DNA from: G963668345 sp965206025 | GTDB taxonomy: Bacteria; Acidobacteriota; Terriglobia; Bryobacterales; UBA6623 | Length of the DNA stretch: 64,000 nt | Assembly (NCBI GenBank): GCA_965206025.1 | Contig: CBDBIU010000004.1 | Span: forward strand, 1,984,001 to 2,048,000 | Direction: 5' to 3' | In this document: piece by piece, positions 53,869-60,712 of the stretch | Layout: every line of letters starts with the position of its first letter | Numbering within the stretch: position 1 is the first letter of the stretch | Translations under genes and position numbers: made by a program | Notes under the pieces: model-generated | Told to the model about the DNA's origin: nothing | The model's input: only the letters and a program-made list of their open reading frames with translations | Database searches by the model: none

Positions 53869-55128
53869 ATGTCTCCATCATTTGCGAGACTCGGTAGTCG
53901 GAAAAATAGGCTATGGGAGCGCGTTGCATCGATGGCCTGGCTTGCTGCCGTCGCACTCCTTGGCTTGTTTCCTGTTGAACTGGTCGGCGTCGAAATCGCC
54001 ACCGGTTCGATGTTGGGACCTCGCTACAAGGCCAACCGATTCTACTCGCGCAGCTCGCCGAGCAGTAGCTGGCGCCAGACCTACTCCGGGAGAGCCTATC
54101 GCTCGCAAGCCCGCGGCAAGTTGATGGCTCTCGGGCTGACACAGGCAATCTTCGATGACGAGATCCCGTCGGAGGAGCGTTTTGACGCTGACCGCAACAC
54201 GGATGAGGTCATCAAGGCCCTGGACCTGTACCGAGAGCATGGGGTGCTGGCCATAAGCGTCAGCTTGCAGGGGGATAGGCCCGGATACGGCGGCGACATC
54301 GGCAATACTCTCGGGCCGGGCGGACAGTCGGCGAGCCGGGGCCCGTCAGTCAGCGCGTTCCGCTCCGACGGCTCTCTAAAACAAGAGTGGCTCGGACGGC
54401 TGCGGAGACTGGTTGAGGAAGCCGACCGGCGCGGCATGTTCGTCTGCCTGATTTACTTCCAGCCGGGTCAAGACAGTATCTTTGATTCACCGAACGCCAT
54501 CGTCGCAGCGACCCGAAATATCACCGACTGGCTCATTGAAAGCGATCTCCGCAACGTCATCATCGATATTGCGAAAGAATGGGATGCTGAGGAATACAGT
54601 TGGGATCACGGACGATTTATCCCCGAGAGCATCGACCGGTTGATCGAAACAGTCCGCGACCGATTCAACGCCGCTGCCTACACACTGCCGATCGGAGCTT
54701 CCGGCAGCAGCCGTATGTCTTACCCTGACTCATTGGCTCAGGCCTGCGACCTGGTTTTGATCCACGGTAACGGCAGGACTCCCGGCGAGAAAATCAGACG
54801 TCTGCGAGAGTTTCAAGCCATGTCGCGAACGGTGTGGATGACCGAGGATGACAACGGGCATGAGACGACGGTGGCCAACCTATCCCGAGAAAAGGCCAGC
54901 GCCGATGCCGTTTTTCAAGAGGGCGGCGGCTGGGGCTATCTTCCGCGTCAACAAACGCGGCGCTTCCCGTTTCAATACCTTCCCGGAGAGACCAGCGATT
55001 TCAACGATGAAATGGCCGAGCCGGCCCGGGACGGAGCTTATTTCCGGGCTATTTTGGAGCACATTGCCAAGCTGGTGCTCCGAAAGCCGCCCAGCAGTGC
55101 AAAACCACCGAGCAAGCGCAAGAAGTAG
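53869..55128 (+). CDS. Secreted TIM-barrel-like hydrolase, unassigned
   Basis: A 419-aa protein with a hydrophobic leader (VASMAWLAAVALLGLFPVEL). The rest has the order of a glycoside-hydrolase-like (beta/alpha)8 barrel: HGVLAISVSLQGDRPGY, LGRLRRLVEEADRRGMFVCL, IYFQPGQDSIF, NIVIDIAKEWDAEEYSW-like NVIIDIAKEWDAEEYSW with the conserved Asp/Glu after strand 4, SRMSYPDSLAQACDLVLIHG and FQAMSRTVWMTEDDNGHE with Glu-Asp after strand 7-8. Two acidic residues at these places fit a retaining glycosidase, but family membership was not recognised. The C-terminus is basic (SSAKPPSKRKK). A close neighbour follows in the same direction. Confidence 0.6.
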   Translation: MSPSFARLGSRKNRLWERVASMAWLAAVALLGLFPVELVGVEIATGSMLGPRYKANRFYSRSSPSSSWRQTYSGRAYRSQARGKLMALGLTQAIFDDEIPSEERFDADRNTDEVIKALDLYREHGVLAISVSLQGDRPGYGGDIGNTLGPGGQSASRGPSVSAFRSDGSLKQEWLGRLRRLVEEADRRGMFVCLIYFQPGQDSIFDSPNAIVAATRNITDWLIESDLRNVIIDIAKEWDAEEYSWDHGRFIPESIDRLIETVRDRFNAAAYTLPIGASGSSRMSYPDSLAQACDLVLIHGNGRTPGEKIRRLREFQAMSRTVWMTEDDNGHETTVANLSREKASADAVFQEGGGWGYLPRQQTRRFPFQYLPGETSDFNDEMAEPARDGAYFRAILEHIAKLVLRKPPSSAKPPSKRKK

Positions 55129-55140
55129 CCGCGATTTCGA

Positions 55141-55983
55141 GTGAGGGTCCCAGCGGTGAACGCCTCTTCCCCGTCTCCTCGACACGCGGCGTTGCCGCCC
55201 CCCCGGGGGGCGGTTTCGGATACGGCCCGTGCATGGGCCCGGCGCGGCTTCTTGGTGCTAGCGATCCCGCTCTGCTTTTGGGCCGGCGAGCGCCTAACCG
55301 GCGGCCAAGACTATCGAGACTTCATTACAGCCACGCCATTGCCGCCCAATGACGCCCTCGTCGTCGGTTTCCTGGGCGGCCGCGAACCCTGGAACAACAA
55401 CAAGCGCGGGGTGAGGAAACTGGCGCTCAAGCTGCGTGGCATGAATCTTCCCGGGGTTCACGTCGAAACCGTCGAGAACACTCGACGTCCATTAGCGATC
55501 GAATTAATCAAGAAAGCCTTTGATCGAAACCGAAACCACACTCTGGATTCGGCCGAGCGCGGCCGCGTTCGGCTGATTGTCTATGGCCACAGTTTCGGCG
55601 GCGCGGCCGTCGTAAAGTTAGCCCGCCAATTGGCGGAAATGGACGTACCGCTTTTGCTCACCGTCCAGATCGATAGCGTCGGACGAGGAGACGGCCTGAT
55701 TCCTCCCAACGTCCGCCGGGCGGCTAATCTATTCCAAGCCAACGGCCTCTTCATTCGCGGCGAGCCGGAAATTCGCGCTCAGGACCCGACGAAAACGACC
55801 ATCGTCGGCAACTTCGAATATGACTATCGAGGCAAGAACATCGACCTCTCCCATGTATCGTGGTGGAAGAAAATACTTCGAACGGCTCATGCGAAAATGG
55901 GCCACGACCCGGAGGTGTGGGCGCGGATCGAGGGGCTCATCCTCGACGCCCTCCGGGGAACGAACGGCAGACTCGACCCATAG
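55141..55983 (+). CDS. Alpha/beta hydrolase-fold protein
   Basis: A 280-aa protein starting GTG 55141. Residues ~32-52 are a membrane segment or signal anchor (RGFLVLAIPLCFWAG). GHSFGG at 149-154 is the nucleophile elbow of an alpha/beta hydrolase with Ser151, preceded by RLIVYGH and followed by VQIDSVGRGDGLIPPNVRRA. DRNRNHTLDSAERG at about 128-141 looks EF-hand-like. HxMGHDPEVW near the C-terminus may hold the catalytic His. An esterase or lipase activity is plausible, but no substrate can be proposed. It starts 12 bp after the preceding TIM-barrel-like gene, and they may form an operon. Confidence 0.7.
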   Translation: MRVPAVNASSPSPRHAALPPPRGAVSDTARAWARRGFLVLAIPLCFWAGERLTGGQDYRDFITATPLPPNDALVVGFLGGREPWNNNKRGVRKLALKLRGMNLPGVHVETVENTRRPLAIELIKKAFDRNRNHTLDSAERGRVRLIVYGHSFGGAAVVKLARQLAEMDVPLLLTVQIDSVGRGDGLIPPNVRRAANLFQANGLFIRGEPEIRAQDPTKTTIVGNFEYDYRGKNIDLSHVSWWKKILRTAHAKMGHDPEVWARIEGLILDALRGTNGRLDP

Positions 55984-56087
55984 ATCCGCGATCTGCGATT
56001 CCGCGCACCGTCGACAAGCGGCCGCCGCGAGCCTTGGCTGGCGCGCCGCTCGACGGCGCATTTCCTGAATAACGGGCGCACCTGAAC

Positions 56088-56176
56088 CCTCCGTTGAGCA
56101 CGGCGAGCAAGCGCAACGAAGTAATGCCGCCCTGTCGCCTGCTTCGACCGTCAGGTGGTGAGAAAAGGCAGGCTAG
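56088..56176. repeat. Dispersed inverted-repeat element, right-half copy
   Basis: GAGCACGGCGAGCAAGCGCA, then GCCTGCTTCGACCGTCAGGT and GTGAGAAAAGGCAGGCTAG. The left half is missing. Confidence 0.65.
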
Positions 56177-56179
56177 CCA

Positions 56180-56891
56180 CGGCCGGCGGGCGTTTCTCCC
56201 TAATCACTGCGACGGTGCCGGCTCAATCGAACCAAGAACAAAAAGGAGTGACTCCGTATTGATTTGACCGGCACATAGGTGGTTTTCGTCCGGGGATGGG
56301 CCGGGCGGACGCAACCGGAGTCCAGTTTCTTCCCCGGACGAGCGCCCGCCCTGGCATGGCGCGTGGAATCCCCGACGCTTGGGCAGTTGGCCGATGCTGA
56401 CGCGCGCCGGCCCCTTCACCGCCGCGCCGTGTCACTCCAGCACCGCTTTCAACGCCGTCGGACCCGAGCGGCTGTGCCCGTGGACTCGGAATCCGCTCCT
56501 CGACCGGTGTCGGGTCGGGATACCGCCGTGGCACCCGCGAGCGGGCGAGGGCGCCGCGCGGTCTCCGGGAACCCCTGACGGTCCCGGGGGGGCTGGAGAG
56601 GGCGGCAGCACAGTAAGCAATCTTACAGCCCCTTCTCGGTCGGGGCGCTCCCCTGCGGGTTGGCGCGCAAATCGAGCGGCCGGCGGCGGTCCCCCGGGAC
56701 CCAACGTCCGATAAGATTAGCGTAAGGGCCGGCGACGGGAAGGTAAACCCTCGCGCCGGTGGGGCCTTGCGGGACTCGCCATGCGGCAGAGGAACCCCGG
56801 CATCGAGTTGCCCAATGAACGAGAATTGACTTATGATCTTTTGAAACCCATCGCCTGAAACCCGCGCCGGCGGGTTTCGTCCAACGGATTA
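56180..56891. other. Gene-free GC-rich region
   Basis: About 700 bp with no convincing coding frame. It has many short inverted runs, such as GTCCGGGG...CCCCGGAC around 56289-56341 and a 20-bp palindromic hairpin AAACCCGCGCCGGCGGGTTT at 56858-56877 just before the next gene. A structured RNA was considered but no known family could be matched by eye. Confidence 0.35.
56858..56877. terminator. Symmetric GC hairpin, possible terminator or leader structure
   Basis: AAACCCGCGCCGGCGGGTTT forms an 8-9 bp stem with a small loop, followed by CGT. It lies 15 bp before the start of the gene at 56892. There is no clean T-run, so its role is unclear. Confidence 0.3.
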
Positions 56892-57545
56892 GTGAAGCAG
56901 TCTCGGATGGAGTCTCGGATGGAGATCATCGGCAATCGAAAATACTTCGAAATCCCGGGCCGCGGCACTCATGAGTTGCCGCCGCTGTTGCTCAAGGAAA
57001 GCGCGAATCCGGCCTCGGATGAGGAGATGATTCACCTCGCCGAGGAAATCGTGAGCTCCGAATCCCTCATCCCCGAAGACGTTCACGATTCCTCTTCCAC
57101 GGAAGCGTCGCTAGGCCAGAGACGATTCACTCTGGCGCTTACGCTCGCTGAAGAGTATGCCCAGTTTTTGCGCCATTGGGAGTGGGGTGAGTCGATTGTG
57201 GAATGGATCCACCAGTGCGAGATTACCTTCGAGGCTCAACCGATCTTGCGGCCGCTGATCCGTCCCGACGTTTGGCCCCATGCCGGCCATGCCAGCTTCG
57301 TGACGTTGTTGTCGGATAAGGCGATACCGAGCGGACCCGTCAACTTGGAGAGCGCCGTCGGCGCCCGACTCACGTTTCGCCAGCCTCCGCCCATTGACTG
57401 TTTGTCCGACAAGTTCCTCTACCTCCTGAATGCCTCCTTGGCCCAAACCGCTTACGACACCTGGGCCAATGCGGCCGAGGACATCTCTTTGCCTCCCGAA
57501 CGCTTCCATTTTCTCGTCATGGGCAGCGAGATCCGCCAAGTATAA
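56892..57545 (+). CDS. Hypothetical protein upstream of HDOD gene
   Basis: A 217-aa soluble protein with no recognised domain. It contains FEIPGRGTHELPPLLLKESA near the start and then PASDEEMIHLAEEIVSSESL, HWEWGESIVEWIHQCEITFE, PLIRPDVWPHAGHASFVTLL and PPERFHFLVMGSEIRQV at the end. The start region contains a 12-bp tandem repeat (TCTCGGATGGAG twice), so the GTG at 56892 and two ATGs at 56907 and 56919 are all possible starts. It precedes the HDOD gene in the same direction. Confidence 0.6.
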   Translation: MKQSRMESRMEIIGNRKYFEIPGRGTHELPPLLLKESANPASDEEMIHLAEEIVSSESLIPEDVHDSSSTEASLGQRRFTLALTLAEEYAQFLRHWEWGESIVEWIHQCEITFEAQPILRPLIRPDVWPHAGHASFVTLLSDKAIPSGPVNLESAVGARLTFRQPPPIDCLSDKFLYLLNASLAQTAYDTWANAAEDISLPPERFHFLVMGSEIRQV

Positions 57546-57685
57546 GCTCCTTCAGGGGCCGGCGGTCCGCTCATCCGGTTTCTCGACCGACCGACATCCG
57601 GCTTGTTTAGGCGGTCCCGGTGAGAACTGGCCGCGGGCAGCTCGCCCTTCCGCTCAACTCGGGTCGATGATGACGAAATACGCCC

Positions 57686-58660
57686 TTGAGGCAGCGTTCC
57701 GCTAAGAATGTCCCCTCCAATGCCGATATCGATATTCGGGGGATTGTGCGCTCACTTCGTCATCTGCCGACCCAAAAACCCGCTCGGGCGTCGCAGGACT
57801 CCGAGATCGACTGCCGGTCGAAACTTCTCGCCTCGGTCGAGAAGCTGCCTCCGCTTCCGGTAGTCCTAAACCAGCTGCTCCAGATGCTGAACAGTTCGAA
57901 AGCGTCTTCCGGCCAAATCGCCGTCGTCATCGAAAAAGACAGCGTCTTGAGCGGAGCCGTGTTGCGCAGTGTCAACTCCGCCTACTATGGACTGCCAAGC
58001 CGGGTTTCCTCGATTCGCCACGCCGTCACCCTGTTGGGCTTCGCCACCGTCCGAAATCTGGCCCTCGCCTTTTCCATGCGCCAGATGCTCGTCAAGCCCC
58101 AAATGCCCTCCAAGCGGCTTTATGCCGAGTATTCCCAACACGCCTTGGGATGCGCGATCATGACCCAGTTCCTGGCACACTACACTCGCTCGGAAGAGAT
58201 CGAAGCCGCCTTCGCCGCCGGATTGTTTCACGACATCGGACGCCTGCTGATCATCGTTACCTTCCCTGAGATGATTCCCGAAATAGTAGCCCATTGGGAC
58301 CAAAGCGACGGATCGCTGGAAGAGTCCGAAAAGCAAGTTCTCGATGTGACGCATGCTGAACTTTCCGGCGCCGTTCTGGCCAAGTGGAAGCTGCCGGAGA
58401 GCATCCAACAAGCGGTCGTCTTTCACCATGCCCCCGACTCCTCGCCCTCCGTCTCCGAGCAACCGGTCTCGCTCGCCCACCTGGTTCACGCCGCAGACCT
58501 GTTTGCCCGGTTCTACGGGTTAGAAGTCCTTTCTTCCGAGAAACATCCGGCGGAATGTCCCGATCGCGCCTTCGAGCAGATCGGCCTGCGCGAGTCTCTC
58601 CCTGAGCTGTTCAGTCGCTTCGAGACTGAGTTCCAGTCGATTCGGGGCGTCTTCCAATAG
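57686..58660 (+). CDS. HDOD domain signalling protein
   Basis: A 324-aa protein with an HDOD domain spanning about residues 50-250. LPPLPVVLNQLLQMLNSSKA, IEKDSVLSGAVLRSVNSAYY, IRHAVTLLGFATVRNLALAF and FHDIGRLLIIVTFPEMIPEI (an HD-like signature) are typical. The family takes part in bacterial signal transduction, often with c-di-GMP or two-component systems. The start is doubtful: TTG 57686 is the only in-frame start near; a GTG at 57746 is possible. The C-terminus is followed closely by an IS at 58689. Confidence 0.85.
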   Translation: MRQRSAKNVPSNADIDIRGIVRSLRHLPTQKPARASQDSEIDCRSKLLASVEKLPPLPVVLNQLLQMLNSSKASSGQIAVVIEKDSVLSGAVLRSVNSAYYGLPSRVSSIRHAVTLLGFATVRNLALAFSMRQMLVKPQMPSKRLYAEYSQHALGCAIMTQFLAHYTRSEEIEAAFAAGLFHDIGRLLIIVTFPEMIPEIVAHWDQSDGSLEESEKQVLDVTHAELSGAVLAKWKLPESIQQAVVFHHAPDSSPSVSEQPVSLAHLVHAADLFARFYGLEVLSSEKHPAECPDRAFEQIGLRESLPELFSRFETEFQSIRGVFQ

Positions 58661-58688
58661 ATCACCCCTCCGAGTTTTTTTTACCCGG

Positions 58689-60259
58689 AGCATTTTCTCA
58701 TCGAAGGATGAGCCTGAAGACGGGGGTTGGGGCTTTTTGAGTCGCTGGGGCTCCTTTCGGGCTTTTTGATTTTGAGTTTTGGGAAGGGGAGAATCGTCGT
58801 CGGGGTTGTGGGATTGTGGGAATCGCGGAGCGATTTCCAAGGGCGGTGGGAAACGAAGGGAAACCTGGTTTTGGTTTTCCTCGTTTTCCATCGCCCGTCA
58901 TTTCCACAGCCCTCTTCCTGCTGTTCAGCACGGCGTGTTCGCGGAACGGAAACTGGCAAACAGCTTCTGCTTGGCTCGCTGCATCCGGCGGGCCGCCGCC
59001 GTGTCGCTTTCGGCCTGGGCAATGCGGCCCAGAGCCTCCAGCCTCTGCCCTGGCTTGAGATAGCTGGCGGCCTCGGGCAACTTCTCGAAAGATTCCCAAG
59101 GCGTCTGGTAGTGGCGGTACACCCGCTTCTGCTTGCCTTTGGCGTCGGTCTTGATCTCGGGCTGTCCGCAGGGCCGGTGGAAGTTCAAATAGGGATTGAA
59201 GTGCTGTTGGTAGAAGCGCTGGATGCGCCCCGCGTGCGGCGCCGCGATGTACGTATATCCCATGTGTTTGCGGATCACCGCGCCGTTTTTCGATTCCACC
59301 AAGCCGTTGTCGTTGGAGTGCCGCGGACGCGACTTGGTCTGTTCGATCAGCAGCTTGTTCAATAGCTTCTCCACCGTGCGATTGAGGAACTCGCTGCCGT
59401 TGTCGGAATGGAAGCCGCGGATACGAAAGGGAAACTGCTCGATCATGGCTTTCAGCAACGGCTCCAGCCAGGCTTCACTGATCGCGGGCGTGGCGCCGAC
59501 CACTTGCCACTGGGTGACTTCATCCACGGCATTGATGTGGTAGACGCCCTTGACGCCATCGCGATCCCCTTGATGCACCGTATCCACTCGCAGAAAGCCG
59601 GGTTGGCCTTGCGGGTCGGGCCGGCGCCGCTCGCCGATCGACACCGCCGTGGGCCGGGTCTTGGTGAAATGCAGCCGCCGCTGGCGGTAGGCTCTGCGCC
59701 GCCGCAGGCGATAGATCTGGGCCACCGAGATCCCCGCCAGCCGCTCGTATTCGCGCTGCTGGTACTGCTGGTATTCCCGCTCGAGGATCTTGCGCGTGGC
59801 CGGGCCGCTGAGGGTTTCGTGGGCCTCGTCCACCGCCGCCAGCAGTTCGACGTCGGCGGGCGTGTACTTGCGGGCAAAGCGATGCCGCCGGTAGCGGGCG
59901 GGTTGGAGTTCTCCGCCCTGCCGGTACTGCTGGATCAGCCGCGTGATTTGCGCCCGGCTCAGTCCGGTCATCTTGACCAGATACTGCCGCAGCAGCCCTT
60001 TGTCGGCGCGGTTTTGGCGGCTGTAGCCGTGCTGGCGAAGCGTGCGCGCCACCCACGTGTAGATCTCGGCCCGCCCTTTGCCTTTGAATCGAATCTCCTC
60101 GCTGGAGTGGAGAAACTGCTGGATCTGTTGCAGGTTCAGCTTGCTGGTGTTTTGCACTTGGATAGTCAATTCCCAGCATGCCCACTCCCCGATCCTTCAG
60201 GCTCATCTTGTGTGAGAAACAAACTCCTCGTTCAGACTCATCTTGCATGAGACAAGACT
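58689..60259 (-). mobile_element. 1571-bp DDE insertion sequence, copy 2 (inverted)
   Basis: The same element as at 40301-41871, in the opposite orientation. The 5-bp duplication CCCGG lies at 58684-58688 and 60260-60264. Ends read AGCATTTTCTCATCGAAGGA on the left, and AGTCTTGTCTCATGCAAGAT inverted on the right. It is inserted 28 bp after the HDOD stop. Confidence 0.95.
58925..60169 (-). CDS. IS transposase with integrase (rve) core, second copy
   Basis: The protein is identical to that at 40391-41635, with the same DD(35)E triad (Asp196, Asp256, Glu292) and TTG start. Both copies are intact. Identity of two intact copies implies recent transposition. Confidence 0.95.
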   Translation of the reverse strand: MTIQVQNTSKLNLQQIQQFLHSSEEIRFKGKGRAEIYTWVARTLRQHGYSRQNRADKGLLRQYLVKMTGLSRAQITRLIQQYRQGGELQPARYRRHRFARKYTPADVELLAAVDEAHETLSGPATRKILEREYQQYQQREYERLAGISVAQIYRLRRRRAYRQRRLHFTKTRPTAVSIGERRRPDPQGQPGFLRVDTVHQGDRDGVKGVYHINAVDEVTQWQVVGATPAISEAWLEPLLKAMIEQFPFRIRGFHSDNGSEFLNRTVEKLLNKLLIEQTKSRPRHSNDNGLVESKNGAVIRKHMGYTYIAAPHAGRIQRFYQQHFNPYLNFHRPCGQPEIKTDAKGKQKRVYRHYQTPWESFEKLPEAASYLKPGQRLEALGRIAQAESDTAAARRMQRAKQKLFASFRSANTPC

Positions 60260-60416
60260 CCCGGTAGCTAAGAAGTACTGATCCGTGTTAAGATAAAGCA
60301 CTTAGTTCTCTGCGGTCGCCAAGCCGGGACCTAGTGGAAATACCCTAGAGCTGAGGTCTAGGCCTAATGAAAGACGAGCAAGAGTACGATTCAAGTTGTA
60401 GTAATAGGAGTCGTGG

Positions 60417-60707
60417 GTGAACGTTCTTGCGGGGTTTGTTTATCTTCAGGTCCTCGACGTACTTACGACAATCGCCTTCCTTCTGCAAGGCGTCAGCGAG
60501 GCCAATCCGATCGTCCGATGGGTGATTCGCGCCGGGCCACATCCCATCGGCTCGCTTTTCATGCTGAAGGCTGTCGCCGTCGCCATGGCGATCCTCTGCG
60601 TGTACCGGCACCGGGAAGGGCTGTTGCGGAAGGTGAATGTTTTCTTCGCGGTGGTCGTCTTGTATAACCTCGTAGTTCTGGTTATTACCTCTCCGGCTAT
60701 TCTATAG
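60417..60707 (+). CDS. Small DUF5658-like membrane protein
   Basis: A 96-aa protein with three hydrophobic segments (VLAGFVYLQVLDVLTTIAFL; LFMLKAVAVAMAILCVY; NVFFAVVVLYNLVVLVITS). The D...T in YLQVLDVLTT and the EANPIVRW motif are typical of the DUF5658 family. The function is unknown. It starts at GTG 60417, following AGGAG by about eight bases. It is convergent with glnE, with only 5 bp between their stops. Confidence 0.75.
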   Translation: MNVLAGFVYLQVLDVLTTIAFLLQGVSEANPIVRWVIRAGPHPIGSLFMLKAVAVAMAILCVYRHREGLLRKVNVFFAVVVLYNLVVLVITSPAIL

Positions 60708-60712
60708 CGCGC

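Noticed and set aside
56279..56714. Overlapping short frames in the GC-rich gap
   Set aside because: All are low-complexity Pro/Arg/Gly-rich, without a ribosome site or domain, and present in several frames on both strands.
40301..60259. The two 1571-bp IS copies as ends of a composite transposon carrying 17 kb
   Set aside because: Each copy has its own 5-bp duplication, and there is no shared duplication across the outer ends, so they inserted independently.
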